44,375 bases of DNA, from positions 1 to 44,375 of IMG/VR virus record IMGVR_UViG_3300027659_000066. One strand, 5' to 3'. Shown here piece by piece: positions 30,183-39,242 of the stretch. A program made the translations under genes and the position numbers. This DNA is from a virus. How positions within the stretch are numbered: the first letter of the stretch is position 1; every line of letters starts with the position of its first letter. Below the pieces are notes generated by a model that worked only from the letters and a program-made list of their open reading frames with translations, was not told the DNA's origin and ran no database searches.

Positions 30183-32894
30183 TTAGTTCTTTGGCTTAAC
30201 GAGTGTATCCAGCTGCTGTTGCAATAAATCAATTTGATCTTGAATAGCCGTCCTATCACTGGCAGCACCAGTAGGTCCAAGAGGACGTGAAGAACCTTTC
30301 GCTGGGTTATTCAATTGGTCCTTAAGGAACTTGATCTGACTAGTCAGCTGGAGTGGGCTTGCAGGCTGGGCTTCAGGCCTCTGAGGCAAGAGAGCCTTCA
30401 ACGCTTCCATAACTGGTATTGGGGGAGCATCGCTTGTTTCAGGTGTCTTGTAGGTCGCCTTCGGAGGTACTGGGGCTTTAGGAGCCTCATCACGTCGTCT
30501 AATGATCTCAGTCCCGTCTGCACCAGTGAACACATCAATAGGAACACCATTACGCTCAAAGCTCCTAACGAATGTTGACCCTTCTGGACCAACAGGTGTA
30601 GGTCCGGTAGGTGCCGGTGGCTGGTTAGGAGCAGGAGGAGCCTGTTCTTGACCCGGTCTAACGATAGGCTCACTATTCTTAATACGCTCCAACGAACTTG
30701 TGAAATGGCTCTCAGCCTTCTTCTCAGCACGTTCAATCAGGTCTACAAGAGCCTGACCTTCTGGCTTACCGTTACCAGTAGCCCTAGCTGCTGTGATGCC
30801 TCTACGGATTTCCTCTTTGAAAACACGTTGAGTATCTGCCGCTAGGGTAGGATATTTAAGACCATACAACTTCTGAAAAACATCGGTTTTAAGAGTGCTG
30901 TCCACAGTAAGGCCAACGCTCTCTTTGTATGCCTTATCGATGTAGGGGTCTTGCATGAGGGAAGCGCCTTGAGCAATCTTCTCAAGCTTCTCAACGATCT
31001 TGATACCGTCTTGTGGACGGATGTCAGTACGCGCCCTAATAGCTGCACGTATCTCTCTTGAGTTAGGTGTTCTACCTTCTGCAACGATACCGCCGAGGAC
31101 AGGATCGTCTCCAAAGAACTTCTTGAACCCATCAGGGGTTGCATAAGCATCCTCAAGACGGTCTTCAAGGTTAGCTGCATTGACGCTACTGTCGAAGTTA
31201 GGGATAGAAGAACTGTTCTGAAGGTTCTCTAGGTATGTCTTGCGAACAGGATCAATACGACCATCAGGCATCCTAGCGTCCTTAAGGGGATCGATAGGCT
31301 TACCTTCTGCAAAGCGTGTGGTTGCATCCTTCTGGAAGTTCTCAAGATCGTCAGCCTCTTTGTCAGACTTCATCTTTCGATCTTGATTGTATTTAGTTAC
31401 CTTACGAGAAGCGATGGCTTCTTCCATCTGTTGGAATTTAGATCGCAACTGTTGAGTCATCAACTTGTCTGGCATGGCTTGAAGAATAGAAGGGTCAAGA
31501 AACTTCTCAGCCATTCTCAAGTATGACGCAGCAGCAGTGTCTCTAATCTCATCACGTTTAATCGTACCTGAACGCTGGTACTCTGTATCAATGCCAAAGA
31601 AGTGACGACGGAGTGAGAGAACCTTTGGATCGAGTACTACAGCATCTGGTTCTTTAGGTGGTGGCGTTCCTGTTCCTACACCAACGGTAGGAGCATCTGA
31701 TGCAACATTACTGTTAGAAGCTACCTGAACAAGGGCTTGCGGATCGCCCTCACGCTCAGAATACTGGGCAGCAATCTTACCAGCGTCCCCCGGCTTACGA
31801 TAACCAAGAAGATCAGAAGACTTGTAAGAAGCAACGCTTACCGAGTTAGACTGGTTTCCACCAAGAACTTTTATGTTACCATCTTCGTCCTTACCCATGT
31901 AGAAACCAACGTGACCTCCGTCACCTCGCTTGAAAACGACGATGTCACCTTTGGTTGGCTCAGTCGTAGCAGTACCATACTTGAGGAAGTCTCTAGCCCA
32001 GTTGCTATTCATTCCACCGTTACCAGTGGATTGTAGGACAGCATCTACGAAAGCTGCACACCAAGGCGTTACAGCAGGGTTAACACTTCGACCAGTGGAC
32101 TTTTTAATGAACGCTGCGATGGTAGCCCTGTCAGCATTCTCATGAAGCCCCATCATCGTGTTAGCAACCTTTACAGGGTCTCTACGATCAGCTTCAGGAA
32201 GAGCGGCTACACGGTTAGCTCCAGCCGAGTTAACAACATCAGCAACAGGATCGGGAGAGCCATCGTCACGAGTGTTAGGCGCACGCCCTGTCCAGATATC
32301 TTCAGCAGCACCATCTGTTCTAGACCCAATAGCATCTCTCTGGATTGCTCTAGTCTTCTCAATTCTATTGTTAGAGTCAGCAGAACCACGGGCTTCAATG
32401 AGCCTCTTGTACTCCTGCATATACCCGTTCTGATAGAATGAGTTACCAACCCTACCAGAGCTAACAAGAGCATCTCCCATAAGCTTCTTGTAGAAGGCTT
32501 GGTCATCATTGACATCAAGGGATACGTCCCTGTTAGCCCCCTCAAGAGCCTTCTGAGCATCCAAGCGGCCTACAGAGGCGCCATAGTCCTGTGAGACACG
32601 CGCTCTAACCTTGGGATGAAGGGGTGACAGCGTGTTGTTGATATCATCATCTGTAGCCTGATCACCAAAGGTAGACATGATCTTAGCATTCCAAGCAGCG
32701 GATTGCTCACCTTGCTTCTTGATCTGGTCATCTTCGACAGCATCAAACCCAACTCCCATTTTACCGAGAGCCTTAGCAAGTTCCGTAAAACCACCGTCAT
32801 CTTTAGAAGCAGCGACTGGAACATAAGTTTCGGTAGAAGTGATTCTAGACCTACCGAGATCAATAGAACCCTGATCGGGGAATTGAATAGCCAT
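30183..32894 (-). CDS. Internal virion protein, gp15-like, with cysteine peptidoglycan hydrolase domain
   Basis: A 903-residue protein in the T7 gp15 position. Residues about 240-370 form a TIGR02594/CHAP-like domain: C279 in TPWCAAFVDA, H328 in GGHVGFYMG and N347 in VLGGNQSN make a plausible catalytic triad. The flanking regions are helical, and the last 180 residues are proline-rich (PPAPNQPPAPTGPTPVGPEG) before a helical end. The domain could open the cell wall during DNA ejection, the job done in T7 by a different fold in gp16. Confidence 0.9.
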   Translation of the reverse strand: MAIQFPDQGSIDLGRSRITSTETYVPVAASKDDGGFTELAKALGKMGVGFDAVEDDQIKKQGEQSAAWNAKIMSTFGDQATDDDINNTLSPLHPKVRARVSQDYGASVGRLDAQKALEGANRDVSLDVNDDQAFYKKLMGDALVSSGRVGNSFYQNGYMQEYKRLIEARGSADSNNRIEKTRAIQRDAIGSRTDGAAEDIWTGRAPNTRDDGSPDPVADVVNSAGANRVAALPEADRRDPVKVANTMMGLHENADRATIAAFIKKSTGRSVNPAVTPWCAAFVDAVLQSTGNGGMNSNWARDFLKYGTATTEPTKGDIVVFKRGDGGHVGFYMGKDEDGNIKVLGGNQSNSVSVASYKSSDLLGYRKPGDAGKIAAQYSEREGDPQALVQVASNSNVASDAPTVGVGTGTPPPKEPDAVVLDPKVLSLRRHFFGIDTEYQRSGTIKRDEIRDTAAASYLRMAEKFLDPSILQAMPDKLMTQQLRSKFQQMEEAIASRKVTKYNQDRKMKSDKEADDLENFQKDATTRFAEGKPIDPLKDARMPDGRIDPVRKTYLENLQNSSSIPNFDSSVNAANLEDRLEDAYATPDGFKKFFGDDPVLGGIVAEGRTPNSREIRAAIRARTDIRPQDGIKIVEKLEKIAQGASLMQDPYIDKAYKESVGLTVDSTLKTDVFQKLYGLKYPTLAADTQRVFKEEIRRGITAARATGNGKPEGQALVDLIERAEKKAESHFTSSLERIKNSEPIVRPGQEQAPPAPNQPPAPTGPTPVGPEGSTFVRSFERNGVPIDVFTGADGTEIIRRRDEAPKAPVPPKATYKTPETSDAPPIPVMEALKALLPQRPEAQPASPLQLTSQIKFLKDQLNNPAKGSSRPLGPTGAASDRTAIQDQIDLLQQQLDTLVKPKN

Positions 32895-32922
32895 AATGTA
32901 ATACCCTCAAGTATTGTTAGGA

Positions 32923-33537
32923 TTAGGAAACAGGGCGAGGATCAAACCATCCCTGTTTAGTGCCATACTTGACACCATCAGTTGCAATGTTAAGTCCCAA
33001 CGCCAACGCACTAGGACCAGAACTCATAGGACGGGAAGCAATCCTCCCCGCTGCTTCAGCCTCGATTGACTCAACCCTTGAGTCGAAAGACTGGAATAGA
33101 TCATCTTGTTTGAAATTAACTCGTGATAGGTTCTCAGCAGTCAGCTGACGTTGTGCAGCCAAAAGGCTAGCAATAGACACAGAGCCAACCTGTATACCTG
33201 AAGAGCCTGTAGAGGCAGTACCAGTAGCTACAGCAGACCTTCCCGCCATCGTGGCGTCATAGCCCTGCTGTTGAAGACCTCTTGAGTCATAGATGAACTT
33301 TCTCTGTTCATCCTCGTATTTACGTTGTGCAGCCATGCTAGCAGATTGTGCGTTAGCAAGGGCAGCGGTGTTAGCGGAGTCAGCAGCCTGCTGTTGGCCT
33401 ATAAAGCCTGCAACAGTGCTACCAATTGAGAGAGCAGTAGAGAGAGCGCCAGCACCCCCGACTGCGGCAGTGGCAGACGATGCGGCAGTGCCAACGGCTG
33501 TCCCTATGGCAGCAAGAGAAACTGGATCAATACACAT
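32923..33537 (-). CDS. Internal virion protein, gp14-like
   Basis: A 204-residue protein with an Ala/Gly-rich hydrophobic N-terminus (LAAIGTAVGTAASSATAAVG, STALSIGSTVAGFIG), then a Gln/Ala helix (QQQAADSANTAALANAQSAS). This composition and the position between gp13-like and gp15-like genes fit T7 gp14, which inserts into the outer membrane during ejection. ATG at 33537 precedes CIDP, common in this class. Confidence 0.85.
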   Translation of the reverse strand: MCIDPVSLAAIGTAVGTAASSATAAVGGAGALSTALSIGSTVAGFIGQQQAADSANTAALANAQSASMAAQRKYEDEQRKFIYDSRGLQQQGYDATMAGRSAVATGTASTGSSGIQVGSVSIASLLAAQRQLTAENLSRVNFKQDDLFQSFDSRVESIEAEAAGRIASRPMSSGPSALALGLNIATDGVKYGTKQGWFDPRPVS

Positions 33538-33542
33538 GTATG

Positions 33543-34016
33543 TTAGTTCCTTAACTTAACAAATTCGATAAATTCTTTATTGAATGGAGGAAGGTTTACC
33601 TCCCTCAAGAAATGAAAACCTAACCATCTAAGCCAGCTGTGATGCAGCCTGTTCTCAGCGTAGGTGTAATTGTATAAGACCTCGTAGCCGCTCTGTTCAA
33701 ACAGGAGGTCTAATGCCTGTTTAGAGTTCTTGATAACTGTCTTAGGATGCTTTGACATCCCTTTAGTACCTAGTAACCAAACCGCTCCCCATTTAGGACC
33801 GTGTTGGCTTGGAGAAGCCCCTAAGATGGCACACGGAGTTCCATCAGGCTCACGTAGAGTATAGGACACTTTAGCGTGGTAGTAGCTCAATAGGAGAGCG
33901 TCGAGGGGCAGAAGCCCTAAAGCCCCCGCCTCCTCAATATCTTCTTGTCTCATATTGTTAGCTACAAACCTTACGTCAACCTCATTTGCAGGAGTTACAT
34001 AAAGCTCTAAACTCAC
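33543..34016 (-). CDS. gp13-like (DUF2833) protein with acetyltransferase-like fold
   Basis: A 157-residue protein in the T7 gp13 position. GTPCAILGASPSQHGPKWGAVWLLGT followed by HPKTVIKNSKQALDLL and WLRWLGFHFLREV resembles GNAT-type acetyltransferases, and the family is annotated so in many podoviruses. In T7 gp13 is needed for correct assembly of internal proteins. It overlaps the gp12-like gene by four bases. Confidence 0.82.
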   Translation of the reverse strand: MSLELYVTPANEVDVRFVANNMRQEDIEEAGALGLLPLDALLLSYYHAKVSYTLREPDGTPCAILGASPSQHGPKWGAVWLLGTKGMSKHPKTVIKNSKQALDLLFEQSGYEVLYNYTYAENRLHHSWLRWLGFHFLREVNLPPFNKEFIEFVKLRN

Positions 34017-36364
34017 ATTCGCTTCCTTGATCTAAGGGTAAGCTCACCTTGCCACTCAGCAGCACCAAAGGCTGATGGATATGGGGTATCGTTTGAGATA
34101 GTGAGATTAACGTCTGTGTTCCTACTCATCACTGGAATCCTAAAGACACCAGATGCAAACGATTGAGTACCGAGGGTGCTGTTAAGACTTCCTACAGTCT
34201 TTCCACTGAAGGTTGAGACAAACGAAGACCGACCGGGAAGTGTCAATGTGGCCTTAAAGAAAGCTGTGTCGTGATACTCAACAGACAGATATCTAACCTG
34301 TAGTCTAGCATCTAATATCACAACCTCTCCTTGACCCTTTGCCTGCCGAGGAAACAGCGTCGAGAACTCATATAGGAGTGTGTATGGAAGTCCCGCAGTC
34401 ACTGTGTGTGTGGTTATGTTTCCAGACACTGAAACCTGAGTGTCTGAAACTTTGGTTGTAGGGTGTCTATAACCATTCACTCCCTGACCAGTTGAAACAA
34501 TTTCAACATGAGGATGCGTCGTAGACCACGGAAGATTGATGAACGTCCTATCACTCGTAGCGTTATAGGTCATCGTCACTGCTTTAGTACGACGATCTAA
34601 CAGGATTGAGTAGTTTGTAGGGGTGTCAAACACGTCCTCATCAAACTTAATACTCTCTAGGCACAAACCTTCCGCTCTCTGTATCAAGATATACATATAC
34701 GTTCCAGAGAAGGTTCCCCAGTGTATCTTCACACAGTCGTTGAAGGTCCACTTACTCCATGCGGTTTGGACCTTACGATCACCAGACCAGAAGAATTTAT
34801 AGAAATACAGAGAAGCTGGATCGCTGTTACTGGATAGCAGCACAGCGTCAGCCCTGTTTGATCCAGCCATAAAGGTAATATCGCTGGGGATGTATTCTGG
34901 AACAGATGCTGAAACTTCATCAGCATCATCTGCTACCACATTCTCTTTTGGGTAGTACTCAAGAACCTTACAGAAGCTATAGTCTGCTCGATCATCAATG
35001 AAGTAAAGCGAGTTACCCATATTGATTGGTCGAATGCGTGAGGACACGTTAAAGGAGGTTGTATACCTGATCTGAGTGTTCTTAGCCGATAAGAAGTTCT
35101 GATAGCTCAATCTAAACTGGTTAGTGTTTGACATGAGCAACAGGTCACGGTTGTAGGCAATAGCGTGTTGAAGGATGTCAACATTGTTGTGTAGGACTGC
35201 AATATCAATCCTGTCACTATCTAGAGCTTGGGTAGTTGTGGTTCTATAGAAGTTCTCAAAAGCATCTGACTCTGAAAGGATGACATTCTCGTCAGCCAAG
35301 AAGCCAAGACGGTTAGTGTAGACAAAGATGTCGTTGATTGTAGCTCCAACAAAAGAAGGAGACTTGTTGCTCTCTTCATCTCCAGCAGAACGCCCTTCCC
35401 AAACATGAGGAGCGAAGGACCACGTTCCATCACTCTCTCTTACGAGAACATGGGGCATTGATGTAGCAACGACGCCCTCACCACTGGAGTAGCCAAGAGT
35501 TTCCTCCCATACACCACCCCTGAAGACAACGTAGTAGTCATCTCCAGCTTCCTCAACATCACCTTTAACTCTTACAATAAGACCTTCAGGAGCCTGTGGT
35601 GGAAGATCAGAGAACGACTGAACCGAGTCCTTAAATGCTTTAAGTGATCTGTCACCAGAGCCAGCCTGAACTGTTATTTTATCGGTACTTACAAGGTTCG
35701 ATATTGTTAAAGTAGAACCTCTCTTAGTGACAGTGTAACCGCTGGCTTCAAGTGCAACTCGTAGTTTGTCAGCTATAAACCCAGTGTCTGGTACAGAGGA
35801 CGCAGCATCTACGCCTTTTGGAGACAGGTACTCAGCTTTTAATACGTTGTTGATATAGATCGTGTAGTATGAGTTAGCTGCCGATAAGGCTACATATATA
35901 GTTCCCCTAGTTAAGGGGGAAAGCCTGAGAGGCGTTCCAGAAGATTCAGCAATACTCGCCTTAGCAACAGTAATTTTTCTATTCGCTATAAAGGTAAAGT
36001 CACCAAAGGTAACAAACCTGAATGAGTCTACTGGAGTGGTTGACGTTAGATAGGCCTTGCCCGCTGGAAAGGTTACTGTTTGAAATGTCCCATCGTTCAG
36101 GTTCAGCACCTTAAGATCACCATTAGTGATCAGGGCCATGTACCGATACGTGGAGCTTCTCTCAATGAGATAACCCGCTACTCCATTTGTAATGGCTAGA
36201 CCCACCTTCGCTATGTGTTCAGTAGGAGGTCTCTTTTGAAGACCAGATACAACAGAGGACCAAGCATTCTCAACACGCTCTCCTGATGTAGCTACTCGAA
36301 GTGCAGGAGGCTGCTGAGATACCCCTCCAACAAGATTGGGGATTGAGCTAGAAACTAGCGCCAT
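34013..36364 (-). CDS. Tail tubular protein B (nozzle), T7 gp12-like
   Basis: A 783-residue tail protein (T7 gp12 is 794). It begins MALVSSSIPNLVGGVSQQPPALR, the near-universal start of this family, and continues with VENAWSSVVSGLQKRPPTEHI. The body is beta-rich, as expected for the nozzle. ATG at 36364 is chosen since AGGGGG precedes it and it overlaps the gp11-like stop (TAATG); an 18-codon upstream extension is not family-like. Confidence 0.96.
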   Translation of the reverse strand: MALVSSSIPNLVGGVSQQPPALRVATSGERVENAWSSVVSGLQKRPPTEHIAKVGLAITNGVAGYLIERSSTYRYMALITNGDLKVLNLNDGTFQTVTFPAGKAYLTSTTPVDSFRFVTFGDFTFIANRKITVAKASIAESSGTPLRLSPLTRGTIYVALSAANSYYTIYINNVLKAEYLSPKGVDAASSVPDTGFIADKLRVALEASGYTVTKRGSTLTISNLVSTDKITVQAGSGDRSLKAFKDSVQSFSDLPPQAPEGLIVRVKGDVEEAGDDYYVVFRGGVWEETLGYSSGEGVVATSMPHVLVRESDGTWSFAPHVWEGRSAGDEESNKSPSFVGATINDIFVYTNRLGFLADENVILSESDAFENFYRTTTTQALDSDRIDIAVLHNNVDILQHAIAYNRDLLLMSNTNQFRLSYQNFLSAKNTQIRYTTSFNVSSRIRPINMGNSLYFIDDRADYSFCKVLEYYPKENVVADDADEVSASVPEYIPSDITFMAGSNRADAVLLSSNSDPASLYFYKFFWSGDRKVQTAWSKWTFNDCVKIHWGTFSGTYMYILIQRAEGLCLESIKFDEDVFDTPTNYSILLDRRTKAVTMTYNATSDRTFINLPWSTTHPHVEIVSTGQGVNGYRHPTTKVSDTQVSVSGNITTHTVTAGLPYTLLYEFSTLFPRQAKGQGEVVILDARLQVRYLSVEYHDTAFFKATLTLPGRSSFVSTFSGKTVGSLNSTLGTQSFASGVFRIPVMSRNTDVNLTISNDTPYPSAFGAAEWQGELTLRSRKRM

Positions 36365-36966
36365 TAATAACCCCCTCTTGAGAAGTGGTGTCTGTTTAGG
36401 ATTGATGCAGTCTGCCAAGAATCGTCGAGCATGTTATAGTCAGCCACGTCAGCCTCCTCTTGGAGAAGGGTCAACCAAGCTCTCTGCTCATCATTCTGAT
36501 TAAACTTAGATAGGGTTTCTGATCCGAGGACGCGCTGTTGAAATAGGCGTGCGGATTTGTACGTCACATAGTTCTTCGCAGCCAGAGGCATGTCCTCAAA
36601 TGGCAGGATGACGTAGATTTCTAAACGAATTGGGTCAGTAAATGTGTGTGTGTTCTCATAGCGGTTGAAAAGCTTTCCACCACGCTGAATAACATCTGTA
36701 GTGCGACTATCCTCAACCGTATCAACACGGGCTGTGTTAGCCGGGAGTTTAATCTGGTTAAGCGTATCTGGGATAAGGAGATGCCTCTCCCTGTTCCAAT
36801 GCCAGCCTTCTGCTTGCACGGTACGAGAGGTCTCATCAATAAGGTCAGAAGCCATCTGTGCATCGACAGAGGAACCGTCTAGAGCGTTAATCATCGGTTC
36901 GCCCATCGACGACAAGCAAATGTTCACGGCATCCAGTTTGGTCATTGGCGTGTTGAAATAAGCCAT
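36364..36966 (-). CDS. Tail tubular protein A (adaptor), T7 gp11-like
   Basis: A 200-residue adaptor joining portal and nozzle (T7 gp11 is 196). The start MAYFNTPMTKLDAVNICLSS, then GEPMINAL, is typical, and AAKNYVTYKSARLFQQRVLG near 145 is the conserved helix. ATG at 36966 has GGAG seven bases upstream; the open frame extends further but that part overlaps the terminator and the capsid end. Confidence 0.95.
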   Translation of the reverse strand: MAYFNTPMTKLDAVNICLSSMGEPMINALDGSSVDAQMASDLIDETSRTVQAEGWHWNRERHLLIPDTLNQIKLPANTARVDTVEDSRTTDVIQRGGKLFNRYENTHTFTDPIRLEIYVILPFEDMPLAAKNYVTYKSARLFQQRVLGSETLSKFNQNDEQRAWLTLLQEEADVADYNMLDDSWQTASILNRHHFSRGGY

Positions 36967-36987
36967 CATGGGTCTCCAAATGAAATT

Positions 36988-37015
36988 GAAAAGAAGGGAG
37001 AGAATTTCTCCTCCC
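36988..37015 (-). terminator. Rho-independent terminator after the capsid gene
   Basis: Minus strand GGGAG-G-AGAA pairs with TTCTCTCCC with a tight loop and a one-base bulge, followed by TTCTTTT. It lies 19 bases beyond the capsid stop, the same place as the T-phi terminator in T7, which holds downstream genes below capsid level. Confidence 0.75.
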
Positions 37016-37033
37016 CCTCCACTAGTGTAACTA

Positions 37034-37987
37034 CTAGGCCTTCTTGATCTCGTAGATGCACTCAGGGCGCAGAACGCCATGACCAACGAGCATCTTCGAA
37101 AGCATGAGCCACGTCTGACGACGCACGTCCCATTCCATCTCAGAGGCAAGGTCCATCAACTTGACAGTACCAAGAGCCTGCGGATGCAGGATGAGAGCCA
37201 AGGTCTTGGTGGCGTCCACCTGATACTTGGTTCCATAGTCAACAGTGGTAGTGACATGGTTCACAGCAAGATTGTTCGTCTTGATGATCTTCATGCCAGC
37301 GACGTTGATGACAGTGCCGTCCGAATAGACACCGTTCGAGCCACCAAAGTCCTGATTGAGGATTTTGTCGTTCGTAACGATTGACCAATAGACAGACGGC
37401 GACACGAAGACATAACGCTCCGAGTCGGGGATGTTGGTTTCATCGAACTTCTGAGCAGCTGCATAGATGGCAGTGATCGTTTCAGCAACGGTAGGCGTAG
37501 CGCCCAGCGTGGCAGAAGAAGCGTTTGCCTGACCGACAGCGCCAACACCGATACCACCAGAACCCGTGTCACGCGCAGCCTTAATAGCCAGCGAGAACAG
37601 GTTACGGTCGTGGGTCTGTGCAAGAGCTTCACCGATTTGACGGCTGTACTCAGAGCGAACTTCGAAGTGCGACATTGCCTCATCAACGTCAGAGATCGAC
37701 GCATGAGAGATGAGCTTGTCATCAATGGTGATGATCTTCTCATCCGACTGAATAGCATTGCCGAGGATTTCAGTACCGGGAGTGTGATACTCCGCAACGG
37801 TCGTACCGATTGCTGGGAAAGAGGCAGACTTGCCAGAAGAGATGTTACGAACACGGGTTTTATCGGTCATAACAGTCTTGTTAGCGAAAGTAGTGAGAAC
37901 TTCACCACTTACTACCTTTAGGAATAGTTCACGCTTGTCAGAGCCGCCTTTAATAGCGCCATAACGTGAGGGAGTTGAATTAGCCAT
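37034..37987 (-). CDS. Major capsid protein, T7 gp10-like
   Basis: A 317-residue capsid protein. MANSTPSRYGAIKGGSDKRELFLKVVSGEVLTTFANKTV, shortened here only as a marker, leads into FPAIGTTVAEYHTPG and EQ-type E-loop segments, and the C-terminal part (YECVFVSPSVYWSI-like: SERYVFVSPSVYWSIV) is typical of T7-like capsids. GGAAGG precedes ATG 37987. A 141-base leader with a possible phage promoter lies upstream and a terminator follows, so the gene may form its own transcription unit. Confidence 0.95.
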   Translation of the reverse strand: MANSTPSRYGAIKGGSDKRELFLKVVSGEVLTTFANKTVMTDKTRVRNISSGKSASFPAIGTTVAEYHTPGTEILGNAIQSDEKIITIDDKLISHASISDVDEAMSHFEVRSEYSRQIGEALAQTHDRNLFSLAIKAARDTGSGGIGVGAVGQANASSATLGATPTVAETITAIYAAAQKFDETNIPDSERYVFVSPSVYWSIVTNDKILNQDFGGSNGVYSDGTVINVAGMKIIKTNNLAVNHVTTTVDYGTKYQVDATKTLALILHPQALGTVKLMDLASEMEWDVRRQTWLMLSKMLVGHGVLRPECIYEIKKA

Positions 37988-38021
37988 AGAATTATTTCCT
38001 TCCGAGAAATATATTGGGGGA

Positions 38022-38044
38022 TTGAAAATGAGTTGAAATGAACT
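38022..38044 (-). promoter_or_regulatory. Small hairpin in the capsid leader
   Basis: GAGTT and AACTC arms over a six-base loop, with GGGA/TCCC partly extending it, lie 35-57 bases upstream of the capsid start. The short stem makes a terminator unlikely; it may protect or process the capsid mRNA. Confidence 0.3.
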
Positions 38045-38058
38045 CGTCCCACCTATTC

Positions 38059-38083
38059 GGTTATCCTATTGTGATCTCCTCAA
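38059..38083 (-). promoter_or_regulatory. Candidate phage RNA polymerase promoter upstream of the capsid gene
   Basis: Minus strand GATCACAATAGGATAACC contains TCACAATAGG, nine of ten matches to the TCACTATAGG core of the T7 promoter. It sits in a non-coding leader between a terminator-like hairpin and the capsid gene, where a late promoter is needed. The resemblance may be chance because related phages use different promoters. Confidence 0.3.
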
Positions 38084-38128
38084 AGACTATCGTTGGGCCG
38101 GAAGGTTAGTACTTGTCATTATGTTTAC

Positions 38129-38359
38129 TTAAGACCGCTTAGGTTGTTTACGCCTGTTAGCAGCCTTGGAAAGGATTTGGAGATTAGTGCGACGGTTATC
38201 AGATGCGTTCATATTCTTATGATCGACTTCTTTACCCTTTAACGCAGAAGCCCCATGCTCCTTAATCATCAAACGCCGAGCGCGCTGTCTCATTATGTTG
38301 TCTTGGCGTCGTTCAGGCGTCCGTGATGCTTTGTATTCTTTGTTGTAATCACGAGCCAT
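38129..38359 (-). CDS. HNH endonuclease inserted between scaffold and capsid genes
   Basis: A 76-residue basic HNH protein. The motif is VDHKNMNASDNRRTNLQIL with D46, H47 and N59, and the N-terminal half is rich in Arg and Lys (RTPERRQDNIMRQRARRLM). Free-standing small HNH enzymes commonly invade capsid regions of phages and spread by homing. Non-coding flanks on both sides (141 and 69 bases), unusual in this compact genome, support insertion. It could instead act in packaging, as some HNH proteins do beside terminases, but it is far from them here. Confidence 0.9.
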   Translation of the reverse strand: MARDYNKEYKASRTPERRQDNIMRQRARRLMIKEHGASALKGKEVDHKNMNASDNRRTNLQILSKAANRRKQPKRS

Positions 38360-38370
38360 GTAGTTAATCC

Positions 38371-38422
38371 AAAAGGCCCGCCGATCTGCTAATAGCAGTC
38401 AACTGTCCCCTTTAAAGGCGGG
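38371..38422 (-). terminator. Terminator-like structure after the scaffold gene
   Basis: CCCGCC and GGCGGG arms enclose a second hairpin (CTGCT-AAT-AGCAG). The minus strand continues with CCTTTT. It begins seven bases beyond the scaffold stop and ends just before the HNH start. The large interior lowers confidence. Confidence 0.45.
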
Positions 38423-38428
38423 TGTTAT

Positions 38429-39229
38429 TCATATGATGTCTGAGCGTTCCAGCTTGCGCTCCACATCCTTACGGAATGCAGGGTCTTTCTGGTAACGAGG
38501 GTCAGACATGTCTTTCTGAAGCTCTGCGAGAGAGCGGTATGTTTGGGCTTCAGCGTTGACGTTCTCACCCTTGACAGAGCGAATAGGCTCAAATCCTGCG
38601 TCTGCCTTGTAGCGAGCCTGTAGACCCTTAGTAGCCATGTTAGCCATGTTTAGGTCGCCAGAGTTCACTGCACGGTTGAACGTATCAATTTCGTTCTGTT
38701 TGAGATTGTCAGCTGCCCAGCCAATCATTTCGACATACTGATCTTTACCACCAACTGCGGATACGACGCTGCTTTCAAACTGCTGCGTCTTAAGATCAAT
38801 GTATTCATCAACTAGGGTCTTGGGGATACCCTTCTTATCGAAGGCTTCATAATCAGCCTCGTCAATAGAGCCGGTATCCCAGAACTTCTGAGAAAGCTGG
38901 GAGAGGTTTAAGCCTGCATCTTCGACCGCCTTAACAGCAGCCTCGTCAGTGGTAGGCTCTTCCACCTTCTCTACTTCGTCTGAACCGTCTTTATCATTTG
39001 TAGCTTCAGGTACTTCAAGCGTCCTCTTGGAGGACATCTTCTTCTCAAGTTCAGCATAGGCTTTCGCCATATCTGCCGCACTCTTGAACTTTTCAGGGAG
39101 CCATTCTGGGCGCTCTTCGTCACTACCCTCATCAGTTTGAGGGTCTTCATATTTAGCAGCTTCATCTTCAAGAGAAGGCTGCTGAACGTCCTTAGAGGCA
39201 TCTAACGATACCGAAATGTTATCACCCAA
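38429..39229 (-). CDS. Capsid scaffolding protein, T7 gp9-like
   Basis: A 266-residue acidic, helical protein between portal and capsid genes. The N-terminus is strongly acidic (EDEAAKYEDPQTDEGSDEE), followed by RPEWLPEKFKSAADMAKAYAELEKKM, the conserved scaffold signature in T7-like phages. The C-terminus is basic (FRKDVERKLERSD), as needed to contact capsid subunits. Confidence 0.93.
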   Translation of the reverse strand: MGDNISVSLDASKDVQQPSLEDEAAKYEDPQTDEGSDEERPEWLPEKFKSAADMAKAYAELEKKMSSKRTLEVPEATNDKDGSDEVEKVEEPTTDEAAVKAVEDAGLNLSQLSQKFWDTGSIDEADYEAFDKKGIPKTLVDEYIDLKTQQFESSVVSAVGGKDQYVEMIGWAADNLKQNEIDTFNRAVNSGDLNMANMATKGLQARYKADAGFEPIRSVKGENVNAEAQTYRSLAELQKDMSDPRYQKDPAFRKDVERKLERSDII

Positions 39230-39242
39230 TTAAATAATTACC

